This document shows positions 21,572-32,416 of a DNA stretch of 64,000 nt, in pieces. Both the position numbers and the translations under genes were made by a program. Every line of letters starts with the position of its first letter. The stretch's first letter is position 1. A model generated the notes under the pieces. It worked only from the letters and a program-made list of their open reading frames with translations, was not told where the DNA came from and did not search any database. The stretch covers positions 1 through 64,000 of the forward strand of contig BCKK01000012.1 in assembly GCA_001600615.1 (NCBI GenBank), in the 5' to 3' direction. Origin of the DNA: Dioszegia crocea (lineage: Eukaryota > Basidiomycota > Tremellomycetes > Tremellales > Bulleribasidiaceae).

Positions 21572-24500
21572 TCACCGCCTCTCTCCCATACTCCCGCCCA
21601 TCCCTCCCTGTACGCCACCACCAATCCCGCCTTCCATCCGCGGTCCAGCACCCATTCCCATCCCCATCCCCACACCTTCCAACCCTACTCTCCTATCCTG
21701 TACCCTCCCCTCTGCCCCATTCCCAAGCTGACCACCCACCCCACCTCCCATACCCATTCCCTCCACCACATGCCCATGCCCACCCCCAACCCCAGCCCCA
21801 CCCCCCGCCCCAGCTTCAGCCTCAGCAGCAATCTTCCAAGCAGGTCCCGGTCCAGCAAGGGGATCAACAACCAATCCAGCAGCCACAGCGGCCGCTACTG
21901 CCGATGCAGACTTTGATTTCCGACCTGGTCTCCCTTCGTCCGGAATCCCAGGTTCGACAGTCCACCATCCGCCTTTACCGCCTTCGTCTGGGACCCCGTC
22001 TACTTTATTGACGCGGACGAACATTTTCCTAAGGGGTCAGCTCGAATCCTCCACCAATCACAGTCTCAATCCTCTTATCCTCCACCATAAGTCATCCCCA
22101 TAATACTGACTCAGAACCAAAATAAACACTCACTTCAAGCTCAAATTATGCCTAATAGAATTCTGCCATCCAGCAGTCTTCCTCTCGTCCAATCCAGCAA
22201 AGAATGGAAACCTCTCCGCAATACTAGAATATATCTGACTGAGCTGTAACCGTCCCTCAGGCGCAGATTCAATCGCATGTCGGATCATCTCATGATATGG
22301 ATGAGGCGGTTTACAATCTATACCGGGGTACAAACCGTCTGTGGGTAATTCGTTCGATTTGCGCGGTCGGGGATAGTTCGGATGAGGGATGGAAGAGGAT
22401 GATCGACTTCCACTTCCGTTCGGTGTACCTGGAAGGTGTCCGTGTGGTGGGTAGGCGTGTGAAGAGGTTGATGCCGTTGGACTAAATGAGGGGTGAGGAT
22501 GGGGGTGGGGGTGCTGGCCATCGATTGATTGACCCGATACTGATCGGATAGGATAAGTAAGGCCTAAACCTGAGGGATGACCCATACCCATACTGTGACT
22601 GCCAGATAGCTCAGGGTCGACTTCCATCCCAGACAGAGAAGGTCCGCCCGCAATTGTCGATACGGCCGAAATCGACATTTGACTAGCGTTCGATTCGGCA
22701 TGCGCTCTCCCTTTACCCACTGACCCACCCGCGGCAGACTTCCCACCTCTTCCTCTACCCCGTCCACGACTTGCAGTCCCGACCGACGCCCTACCTCGCC
22801 CTTTGGCTTTAGGCGGCGCGATAGCGGCAGGTTCAAGGTTCTGCTCCGCATCGCTTGCTGACCCCGTTTCACCTTTGTCCTCAGGAACAAGTTCCAATCC
22901 GCCCAACATCCGACCATTGCCACTGCCCTGTCTACCTGGAGATCCGACGATATCACCATCGCCATTCCATCCCGCCCGTCCCTTACCCTTCCCACCCTCC
23001 ATGACTTCTCGCATACTGCCCATACCCCCAATGGTTCTTCGGCGCTTATGCTGTCCTTGTCCAGCCCGTCCTTCAGTTGGGTTGTCAAGGAAAGACGCCA
23101 TGGGTGACCCTTCGATAGTCTCGGCTGCGGCTAGAAGACCCTCGAGCTTGTCTGGGGTGGTAGATAATTCGCCGAGCAGAGGAGGGGTAGAAGCTCTTCT
23201 CTTCCCATTGGCATTGATACCCGATGGTCGACGTTTGGAAGATGATCGACCGGCGCCAACACCGTCTTCTCCACCCACACTCCCACTCCCGCCGAACGAA
23301 TCACAGATGCTCGCTAGCTTGTACGCCATGGACGGAACGACCATCCTGTCCCCTGGTAAGGATTGGGTCTTGGTAGCTGGTGTCTTGTCGGCCAATGTGG
23401 CAAGAACGGCGAATTCTTCCAATACTGATCGAGCGGGAGTATTGGGTAGAAGTCGACGTGAGGATGATGTGGTGGGTGATACGAGTGTAGATTGGGTTGG
23501 TGACCGAGAGGCATGGTTGGATTTTATACCTCCAGCCGGGATCGGGCCTGTAGAGATGGAAGGTCGGGTACCGTGTGCAGAAGCATACTTGGCCCCAGCC
23601 CCATTGGTAGCGGTATGCCCGAACGCAGAAGCCGAAGCGACATTCGTAGTTGAACCCGAAACATTCCTCCCTCCTCTCCCTCCGGCCTTCTTGTCAGGCG
23701 TGACTGATGCCCCTGTTTTACCTTTGGCCAATTCCAAACTGAGCCTCTTCTCTTTCTCTCCCCGCGTATCCTCATATACCGTCTCTTTTCCATTCCAGAC
23801 TAGACCGCGAATCATCGGCGGTTCTTCGGATTCTACGGGTCCGTAGTCCATGTGCACGCGCGGGAAAGCGGCAGTGACGGCCTTGACCAACTCTTCTGAT
23901 TCGGGTAGCCGGGGGAAACGTTCTGCAAGGAGAGCGCGGATGGCTAGGAGAGAGGTTGAGGATGTTAGGGAAGGGTGAGAGGGGGAGGGGATATGGTGGA
24001 AGTTACGACGAAGCCTGAGTTGTTAGCGCCGGACAATAATGTAGACAAAAGGGAACATACCAAGAAATCAAATCTACAGGAGCGCCCTTCCGTAGTATCA
24101 ATCTAGCCTCAAAGGCAGGCTGGAGTGGACTACTGCCCCTGTTCCGCTTCCACCCTTCTTCTTCTTCTTCCTCCTCTCGCATACGCGCCATCTCATCTTC
24201 ATCCTCCCCAAACAACCTCCGCTCAATCTTGGTCCGCTCGCTGGCTGTCTCTGGACGCCGGCCGTACTCGCCTGGACGATAAGGTGAGCGCGGAGTATAC
24301 AGCGCGGTAGAAGCCCGCGCCGAGACAGAGATGGAGTGCGAGAGTGAGGCGGGTCCAGAAGGTGCGGTGGGGTAGTGCATAGGATGAGAATGGTCAAATT
24401 GGGGTGGGTAGCGCGGCTGTGTCGTTCCGGAAGAGGTAGATGGTGAGTTTGATAATGGAGTAGGGAGGAGGTGAGGTGCTTGTGCAGTAGGGGCGGGCTG

Positions 24501-24634
24501 GACTAGGGAGGGATTTGACGGTTTCCGTGGGGATTGACGGATTGGGTGTTGCTGTGGTATAAGCGGAATTCCGCGGGATAGTGGACTAGACTTACAGCTG
24601 CTGTAGCGGACGAGCGGGTGCCTGCGCCGACCAT
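21572..24634 (-). CDS. forkhead-domain transcription factor
   Basis: The start is ATG at 24634 in a 13-codon exon ([13 protein letters not shown]). It splices to [15 protein letters not shown], a disordered Ser/Pro-rich segment with [25 protein letters not shown], then [17 protein letters not shown] short intron leads to [37 protein letters not shown] and [21 protein letters not shown], a conserved-looking region of unknown fold. A long low-complexity stretch follows. The forkhead domain comes late: [38 protein letters not shown] and [13 protein letters not shown], spliced to [10 protein letters not shown] and [18 protein letters not shown] is the recognition helix. The C-terminus as drawn is Gly/Met-rich and ends at 21572. 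No FHA domain was seen, so it is not clearly Fhl1 or Fkh1/2. Confidence 0.85.
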
Positions 24635-25939
24635 TGTGAATGCACAATGAAGCTCGGGGGTCTTAGCGAGGAATGTAAGCGGAGTAGGTGCAGATGGGTA
24701 TGTTTGCTGGGGTAGTCAGCGTCTGGCCAGTAATGGGGATTGTAGCCACTGAAGAGGATCCCACTGAGTAGACAGGTGCGGAATGTGTAGAACGGGAGAG
24801 GGTAGAAAGAATAAGGAACGGCAAGGATGGGGGATGAAAACAAAGGCAAAGGCTCGTCCAGCCCCTCAGGGTAAGGGTAAACAAAAACACAATCTCGGTC
24901 GAAAGGCCAGGTCTCAGGTGTACGTTATCGGTCTCAATGGGGGTTCTGGCATGGGGTGTGGGGAGAGATGAAGCGATCGATAAGAGCCAAGGGGGATGGC
25001 GGAGATGTAGGGAGGAATGTGGGGAATGGGCCACAGCGACGGCAGATCCACCACAGCCTTGGAAAATTGCAAGGAATGGGGAATGTAGAACCGCCAATGA
25101 ATTGCGTAGACTTACAATCAAGCTCTCCTTCAGTCCCACCATACTCTCTCATGAGATCCAAGCGGGATGACAATATAGACAAGCGACCAATAATCGCAGT
25201 GAGGGGGCGTGAGGTGTAAGCAAACGCTAGGTTTACCGGAATCAACAGCGGACGAATGAGAATCGGGATCCTGCCGGGGGAAGTTTTGGGTGTAGAGATT
25301 ATTGCTGTCTTGGGGCTGGGGAGAAGGGAGGGAAGAGCTGGGATCTACCCTTACCTATCTATCTATTGTGTGACAATGAGTAAGAGAGAGAGGGAACAAC
25401 AACAAAGGGGATGATGCAAAATGGACGGTGGCACTTTCGTCACTTTCGGACAAATGGACCCTGAAATCGATAGGCGTCAACAAAGTTTCCTCTCCCCATT
25501 GTGGAGCTCTCCACAGGCCACATCACACCTATGCATACTACTCCTGAGTAGATACACGCTGCATCTACTCCTACACGCCCCTTACTACTCCATTCCCCCG
25601 CTCTATGCATACCCAAAATCCATCTCAAAAAGTGAGGAATGCGAAATCCGGAAAAGCAACAACAAACCCTCATTTGCCACGTGCCGGACAGGTGGAGGCT
25701 GAGGTAAGGCACATGTGGCAGCTATCGCCACCGACTGCCCAATCGCCTTGGACAAAGGGCAGGACAGGCTGCAGGCTTAAACAGGACAAAAACAGATACA
25801 TACACATCCTTGCATCTTGGCCTAATCTCCTAACTAGATGGGACTACCCCTCGCCTCCAATTCACAAATCAACGGCGCCAGCGCCGGTGGCAATCAAACG
25901 ACCCTCCGCGGCGCCCACGCTCTCGCCCTCCTCCGGGAT
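24635..25939. other. intergenic, long upstream region of the forkhead gene
   Basis: Open frames on both strands here are rich in Pro, Ser and Leu and show no protein pattern. The stretch probably holds the promoter and a long 5' leader of the forkhead gene, and the 3' side of the unknown gene at 25940-26775. Nothing specific was recognised. Confidence 0.4.
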
Positions 25940-26775
25940 TCAGGCTCCGGATTCCGAAGCCACCGTCGAGTGGTTGAAGTGCGAGCCTGTGTGTATGTGT
26001 CTGTGACATTGTCTCGCGTACTCGGCAGTCGCATCGACCTTTTCCTGCGCCGATCTGAAGTCCTCAATGCCATAGCCGATTGAAGCTCCGGCCCTGGCCT
26101 CGGCGACAGACATTCTCGCGAGTCCGACCACCGCATGTTCTGCATCTCGCCAAGCCTCAGGCGCCTCTGGCCTCTGAGTAGGTCCCATAGATGGCGGCGC
26201 CCAGATGTATTGTTCGGAGATGGCGGAGTCCAGCTCAACAAGCTGGTCATCGATCGACTGCGCGAGAGCGGGGTGGATCGCAGAGAGGAGCGCATTCTCC
26301 TCTTCAGTCAGTCCTGCCCAGTATCCCTCGGCCGTGGTGCCGGCCTCTTCCAATCCCTCATGCCAGAACTCCAACGGTCTTATCAGAAGCGTCACCTTGT
26401 CTGGGCACGTCAGTGAGCCCGTAAGCCGCCAGTGTCTGTAGCTGCCGCTGGACTTGAGGGGACGATTCACTCGCTGCTAAATCAGCAAGATGGTCTCTGG
26501 TAACGGAAACCATGTAATCGTCGAGAACGCACTGGTTGGTCACGCCACCCAATTGAGACTCCAAGCTGTTCCCCCAAGACCCTTCTCGCCCCCTGAAACG
26601 ACGATTTATCGCCAAAGTCGACATAGGCGCAGATTTCTGGTGGGTGCTGCTCTGATCCAGGAAAGAGTACGAGTCCCGTGTGGACGGTGGTATCGAGCAA
26701 AGTTGTATAATCTGATACGTCGACGGATGACAACAGGCGAGGACTTCCAAATGGAGCACGGTGAAGGTCAGACAT
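25940..26775 (-). CDS. unrecognised two-exon protein
   Basis: Exon 1 (26533-26775) starts with ATG at 26775 and reads MSDLHRAPFGSPRLLS through GLVLFPGSEQHPPEICAYVDF to GWRDQP. It ends at a GTGCGT donor. The acceptor is TTAG or CAG at 26474-26479, right after a CTGAT branch site, and the frame resumes in phase 0 as RVNRPLKSSGSYRHWRLTG. Exon 2 continues KVTLLIRPLEFWHEGLEEAG, then LTEEENALLSAIHPALAQSI and a helical tail EARAGASIGYGIEDFRSAQE, ending SVASESGA-like sequence at 25940. The shorter reading from an ATG at 26624 in another frame needs a weak splice and was not chosen. The product is about 258 residues. No family was recognised. Confidence 0.65.
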
Positions 26776-27026
26776 ATCGGTCTTGTGTAAATGTGATGTG
26801 GATAGGAGGGAACAAGTAGGGTCGGTAATAGCCAGCGTCGAGTCAGAGGCGGTGGTAAAAAGGCGGCGGACAAAGGGCAAAAGTCCAGCTGGGCCATCGA
26901 CAAGGGGTGATCAAGATAAAGGATGATATTTCGACAGGGTTTCGGACGCGTCAGTCTGAATCTCCGAAGTGCGAGTGAATTTAGCGAGAATCAACTTGCT
27001 GTATCTTACCATACATGTCGAGAATT
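26776..27026. other. intergenic
   Basis: Upstream region of the unknown gene at 25940-26775. A single ACGCGT lies at 26946-26951; on its own it is no more than chance would give. Confidence 0.3.
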
Positions 27027-27320
27027 TCACCCCCTCAAAGTATAAGTAAGGGAAACAGCCACTTTTCGCACCCATCTGCAGGATGAGAGATTGTCCGTAC
27101 TTGCCACATCAGGTTCTCGGTCAAATAAAGGTTCTCGCAATGGGTAGGTGGTGCCCTTGCTGTCATTACTGTCAGTATCATTGGTACGTCCCCTGTCCCA
27201 GGCAATCATACAGACCCAGTAAACCATCCCGCAGAAATTGACCTGGAAACCTGTCATAACCATCAATCCGCAAAATAGCTTGATGCCCATGTTAGTCCGA
27301 CTTCCAACACGTCGTTTCAT
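27027..27320 (-). CDS. possible small membrane protein
   Basis: A 97-residue open frame starts with ATG at 27320. Residues about 11-42 (GIKLFCGLMVMTGFQVNFCG then MVYWVCMIAW) form one long or two short hydrophobic segments, followed by a hydrophilic tail. No intron is needed. It lies just upstream of the rhomboid gene's stop, on the same strand. No family was recognised, and it may be a chance ORF. Confidence 0.3.
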   Translation of the reverse strand: MKRRVGSRTNMGIKLFCGLMVMTGFQVNFCGMVYWVCMIAWDRGRTNDTDSNDSKGTTYPLREPLFDREPDVASTDNLSSCRWVRKVAVSLTYTLRG

Positions 27321-27376
27321 AACTTCTCTCTGCTCGTAAGTAAGTTGAGTGAGACGAGGTTTGTCATATCAGATAC

Positions 27377-28873
27377 TAAGCCGATCCTCCCCTGTCGCCC
27401 TGGCCTAATTGTCGCCTGACCCAGTTCCAGGCATCCCGTCCGACATAGTAGTAAATAAAGCCAAAAGCGGCTCCACCGAGATGGGCCACGTGGTCAAACA
27501 TCCTACACCATTAGTGATAATCCCTATCCATACGGTCAAATCACTCACTGCCATCCCCTAATCAGACCGACCAGATCAAGCGCCACCATCCCCCCCACAC
27601 CCGCCCAAATAGGAAAGCTTATAAATGGGATCAAGATGATTCCAACATTACTATCCGGGAACGCGCACGCCGTGAGTGTCAAAGCGGCATAGATGGCTCC
27701 ACTGGCTCCGAGCGAAGGGAGGATAGCCTGATGCGCAGCGAGAGCCTGGGCCGAGGAGAGTCGAGCGGGGGAAGCGAGGGTCCGGATAAGTTTGGGAAGG
27801 CGGACAATATTGGTCCATAGGTGGCTTGCGAGGGATGAGAAGAGTCCACCGGCTAGGAGGAAGGCTAGGAAGTGAGGGGTGTGGGTTGAAGAGGGCATGG
27901 GAATTGTGCCTGGGGAGGGGAGAGAGAGGAAGGCGTAAGCTGCTGCGCCGAATGAAGTTAGGGCGAAGGAGTTGAAGAAGTAGTGGGCGAAGGATTGGTG
28001 TGAGATCTGAAGCTTCAGCAGGGTATCAAGTACGAAGATGGCGAAGAATACTCACCACGCTCGTGAACATAGTCACACAATTCGCCCATTCCCTTCGTGC
28101 CCCACCTGCAAACAACACCGGCCTGTGCAGGAACCATTTCCGCATAAACGGCTCCCATCTCCCAACTCTCCACGCTAGGAATACCAATCCCATCCCACCC
28201 GCAACTTGCATAGGCACCACTCGGGCTGGAGGGGTATTGAGAACGTATTCTTTGGCAGTGACGTATATCCGCAAAATGGGGACGAGGATGACTTTGGGTA
28301 GGAAGGCGAGGGTTTTAGGTAGTTGGTTGACGCTCTGTTGAGCTTGCTATAATCATCAGCTAAGAGCTCGTATCAGACGAGCGATGACTTCTTACCTTAG
28401 CCGCATCGACCTGCTTTGCCCTGGCAATTTCATGGTCCGTCGCCATCACTTGACCCCGCTTCCACCAACTCCCGCCTCCTAATCTCTCAGACCATATTTG
28501 TGTGTCGGCATTGGTATACGCTGCAGCCAAGACATAGCCTCCTCCGCCAAAGCCCAAGCAGAACTAGATAGTCAGTTTGCTAAATCAAGAAGCCTTAGAG
28601 TTTTGGGAGACTTACTAGAATCGGTATCCAGATCGATGCTTTGGGTATCGAAGCATCCCTAGGAAATCCACTTCCAGGCGGTATAGGTATCGCTATCCGC
28701 TTAGGCGTGATTCTCCCTAGCGCTTGACGAGCAGATGGTTGAGGTCCAGAAGAAAATGGTGATCGGAAAGAGCGGATCGGTCTACCTCGGAGAAGAGGCG
28801 TTGTATCGGCGATAATGGGCGAAATCGAATGAATTGAACGAGAGCAACTTGCCAAGCCGCCAGAGAGAAACAT
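27377..28873 (-). CDS. PCP1: mitochondrial rhomboid protease (Pcp1/PARL type)
   Basis: Intramembrane serine protease of the mitochondrial inner membrane, cleaving targets such as Mgm1. The start ATG at 28873 opens a basic, Arg/Ser-rich targeting sequence (SIHSISPIIAD, RPIRSFRSPF). A first hydrophobic segment FCLGFGGGGYVLAAAY follows, then a matrix loop. The core has WEPFMRKWFLHRP, TMFTSVSHQSFAHYFFNSFAL, then HQAILPSLGASGAIYAAL with the catalytic Ser in GASG. The final exon has MFDHVAHLGGAAFGFIYYY with the catalytic His in HLGG, and the protein ends GDRGGSA-stop at 27377. The extra N-terminal membrane span plus six-span core matches PARL-type rhomboids. It has about five short introns. Confidence 0.9.
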
Positions 28874-29054
28874 TGTCGGGTTTTCCCCTTCCCCTTCCTC
28901 TGTTCCAGAGACTTGATGGGGTATTTAATGACTGGGGAGGGTGAGAAGTAAGCGAGGAATGAATTGGGTGGAGTTTCTCTCCTTTTGCCACCCAATTCTC
29001 GGACCCCTCTCCCGTCTCTACCATCCATACATTCACTTACCATGCCTAGATAGC

Positions 29055-31215
29055 ATGACATCCACAGCAGCGACGACTCGGGACCAGCTTTACTCCATAA
29101 TCATTGCGATCCAACCTGACTCTATCGAAGAGACACCCAATTATAATCAGCCCGAAGCCGACTGGCGATTAGGCGATATTGAGGTGGATTGGGTAGATTT
29201 CACCCGGGAGAAGAACTTTGACTCTACGGACATGGCGGAGTCTTCTAGCGCAGCATTGTCGTCTAGACCTGGGCCGTCTTCACGGAAGAAGAATGGCGTC
29301 GCAGCTCGGACTGTGCCAGGATCCGCGGGTCCAGGCTTGGGTCCGGCGGACAAACCTCAATCCGCTACAACAAAGAAACGGCCAACCCCAGATGATCTCT
29401 CCCTCCAGCCTCTTCTCGCCCATTTCCCAGGTCCGAACCCTCTCGATTCCTCTGTCGCTCAGGGTGTCACCCAGGTCGGGCGGGGTGTGGTGCACCTGTT
29501 TCGTCATCCGCCACCTGGAAGTCTGATAGCTTCGCTGGACGCGCATCCTGTTGGAGAATCCAGTAGGGCGGCGTCGAAGGAGGGAGGAGAGTGGGCGGGA
29601 GATAAGGCGGAAGGAGAGGACGGTAGTCTTATCGCTATTCTGGCTGTACCTGCTTGGATGAGGCCGGCGGACTTTCTGGAGTTTATCGGAGGATGGGGGA
29701 CGTGTCTGGAGGGCGTGAGGATGATCCGGTGAGCTCAGACTTAGTGGAATAACATCACTCGATGGCGAAGCTGACATTGCCAGAGAAGCTACTACACCGA
29801 ATCGTTCTATCGTTCTACTCAAATTTCGCGACCCCCTCCAAGCTTCCGACTTTCTGGTCATCTTCACCGGCCGGGCATTCTCCACTCTGGACGCCCGCGA
29901 GACCTGCCACCCCATCCGTATCCACCACCTTGTCCTTCATCGTATCGATCCCACTTCCACATCCAAACGACCATCCTCGCCCCCTACTGCCATACCCGCT
30001 TTCCCGCCTTCCGTCTACTCTTCACGCGGTAAAGAGTTATCAAACCTCCTAACTGGAATCCCTTCGCCAGACCGCACCGAACTTCCCTCATGCCCAGTCT
30101 GTCTCGAACGCCTCGATTCAACAGTCACTGGCCTCGTCACTCTCCCATGCGCTCATACATTCGACTGCGATTGTCTTCGGAAATGGGGTGACTCGCGATG
30201 CCCTGTCTGCCGAGTATCCCACCTACTGCTCTCATCAGGCCAGCAGCGACAGACGCACCATCCGGGCCAGACTGGTCGTGATGAGATATTGCGCATGACG
30301 AAATGTACAATGTGCGATAGTACGACTCATAATTGGATTTGTGTCGTTTGTGGGATGGTGGGGTGTGGGCGATATGAGCCTGGGAAGGGTCATGCTAGGC
30401 GGCACTGGGAGGAAAGTGGGCATGTGCTAGCTATGGAATTGGAAACTCAGCGGGTGTGGGATTATAAGGGTGACAAGTGAGTCTATCTTCTACAGGTGTG
30501 AGTCTGACGCTGATCTCCTAGCTATGTACACCGCCTCATCCAAACTCGGACAGATGGTAAACTCGTCGAACTCCCCTCAGCATCTTCACTCGTCACCGCC
30601 CTCTCACGTCCTCTTCCATTCTCTCCCAACCATAATCCCCCTCCTCCCACTTCCTCTGCGGAAGCTGGTCCATCCTCCAATGACGTCGAAAAGATGACCA
30701 CAATCGAAGCCATTACCCTTGAATACTCCTACCTCCTCTCATCCCAACTCGAAGCTATGCGTCAGCACTACGAATCCCAAATTCCCGCCACTCCCTCTTC
30801 GGACGACCTGGACGCACTCCGGATCCAGGCAGAATCTGCGTCGGCAGCTCTGAGAGAAGCAGAGATTGCACGTGAGAAGGCCGAGAAGAAGGCGGGGAAA
30901 GCGGCTGGTCTCGCTAGGGATCTGGCGAGGAATCTAGAGGCGGAGAAGGCGATGAGTGAGGGATTGGCAGAGAGGGTCAAGAGCCTCAGTGAGAAGGTTG
31001 AAGAGGAAGGTAAAGGGAGAAGGGAGAAGGAGGAAGAGGTTAAGGGGCTGGAGGAGACTGTGAGGGATTTGATGTTCAGTCTGGAGGCGGGGATGAGGAT
31101 TCAAGAGGCTGGAGGGGCAGATGCCGGGGAGGGAGGGGACCTGGTTGTTACGCCCGGTGTGTCCGGAGGGGAGGACAATGGTGCCAAGTTGAAGAAGAAG
31201 AAGGGCAAGAAGTAG
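29055..31215 (+). CDS. ETP1: BRAP2/Etp1-type RING and UBP-zinc-finger ubiquitin ligase
   Basis: Cytosolic E3 of the BRAP2/IMP family. The start ATG at 29055 (MTSTAATTRDQLYSIIIAI) leads to VGRGVVHLFRHPPP and LIAILAVPAWMRPADFLEFIGGW, the RRM-like BRAP2 domain. After an intron, the RING reads CPVCLERLD, CAHTFDCDCLRKWG and CPVCRV, with Cys/His spacing of the C3H2C3 kind. The UBP zinc finger is CTMCDSTTHNWICVVCGMVG, then CGRYEPGKGHARRHWEESGH. The C-terminal exon is a coiled coil (ALREAEIAREKAEKKAGKAA) ending KKKKGKK. The domain order BRAP2-RING-UBP-coiled coil is diagnostic. In S. cerevisiae Etp1 is needed for ethanol tolerance. It is head-to-head with the rhomboid gene, with 181 bases between starts. 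Confidence 0.92.
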
Positions 31216-31488
31216 GTTTCTAATGTGACTGTATCTTCAACAGATGTGTCCGAGGTCTGCAAGTCAAGTGTGCGGCGACTAAGATACTGAAAAGCAACGC
31301 GCGAATGCAAAAGATCTCAATCACTGATATCATCTGGATGCGCCTCGGGGGAATATCCTAGGCGGATGGACAAAAGTAAGACAGGCGTCAAGATAAGTCC
31401 TCCAAGCATGAACACGCGATATCTGGGGCCTTCTATGCATATGACACTGAATATGAGGCCAGTCAAGAGTGCTTCAGAAACTGACTAA

Positions 31489-32062
31489 CTAAGCCGTAGT
31501 AATGCCGTACGATGCCATCAAAGACCCAAGCGACGCTGCGTCTTCTGCGATGAGGATTTTCGCAGTTGAGAAACCGAGATGATGAGCGTACTTGGGGTCA
31601 AGCTGCTCCACTGCGAGCCACTCCTCGAGTGACTCTTCGGTCTCCATGTCCGTGGCGTACAATTTCAAAAGATACGCCGAGAGCGCAGAATGTTCCTGAC
31701 ACAGTGAGTCGGGATAGATTCCGATGGCGGGCATCCACATGTTGTTCACGGTCCCGGCGATGTGCGTAATGTACTGCCCGGAGGAAGCGGGAACGGCTGA
31801 CATGTCGGATGAGCAGGATGAGTTCGGGGATGTTGCAGACGTTGAATGTCGATGAACTTGCAGCAGCGGCGATTGGTACTGTATACGAATGAGTTTGCAG
31901 GTGCCGGTGCGTGTCTCAGTAGGATAGACTTGATGTCTGATTGATGGTACGTATGTAAGGCCTGCATTATCCCTTCCCGGGCCCAAGCAATACACCGCCA
32001 CTTTCAGGGGTGTCGTCGGGAAGGCAAACTCGCGCACCTGACTTCGCAGCCGCTCGAAAAGG
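31489..32062 (-). CDS. unrecognised protein, 5' end unresolved
   Basis: A minus-strand exon begins at about 32062 after a CTTAGTAG acceptor with a GACTGAC branch site, and reads LFERLRSQVREFAFPTTPLK, VAVYCLGPGRDNAGLTYVPS, then an Ser-rich stretch, then ITHIAGTVNNMWMPAIGIYP. It ends in a helical tail METEESLEEWLAVEQLDP and LGSLMASYGITTA-stop. No ATG lies in frame at the exon start, so a first exon must lie upstream, perhaps near 32100-32300 where LVVVLLKIIVDRLRR is readable, but the splice could not be settled. An internal ATG (about 31803) could start a shorter form. No family was recognised. Confidence 0.5.
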
Positions 32063-32416
32063 CCTACTAAGCACGTCAGTCGCCCGGGACTCCTTTATCC
32101 GGCCTCAGGACTGGAAACGCGTCTCAGCCTGTCGACGATAATTTTGAGGAGGACTACGACCAACTGAGGCGATCGGGCCTCGTTCCTTTCGCGTGTGCTC
32201 TCCTATCGCTCACAGGGTCTTGGTTCGGAGCAGTTCACGCGTTGTACATATCACTGCTCTCTCACCGAGCTATGCAGCCCAATGCTCCCCTCAGCTGCAT
32301 TGGTACGCTAATAGTCTCAGACTTATCCAGGACTTCAATTCATGATTCGCTCAATAGCTCTCCATATCTACAACCTATACCATGAACATGCGCCCGACAA
32401 AATTTCCGCGCATCAA
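32063..32416. other. intergenic or upstream exon region of the unknown gene at 31489
   Basis: It probably holds the missing 5' exon of the minus-strand unknown gene and the 3' UTR of the trehalose phosphorylase gene. A minus-strand reading at about 32163-32094 (LVVVLLKIIVDRLRRVSSPEA) is a candidate exon, not joined. ACGCGT occurs at 32117 and 32237. Confidence 0.35.

Noticed and set aside
22803..23846. 347-codon plus-strand open frame inside the forkhead gene
   Set aside because: It is the antisense of the Ser/Gly/Pro-rich forkhead coding region, has low-complexity composition and no domain; the minus-strand frame carries the forkhead domain downstream.
26482..26880. Full minus-strand frame starting at 26880
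   Set aside because: Only the part from ATG 26775 to the donor at 26532 was accepted as exon 1; beyond the donor the frame runs into an intron and stops at the branch site.
26946..26951. ACGCGT upstream of the unknown gene at 25940, and those at 32117 and 32237
   Set aside because: Single boxes of this kind are expected roughly 15 times in 64 kb by chance, so isolated copies are not evidence of cell-cycle control.
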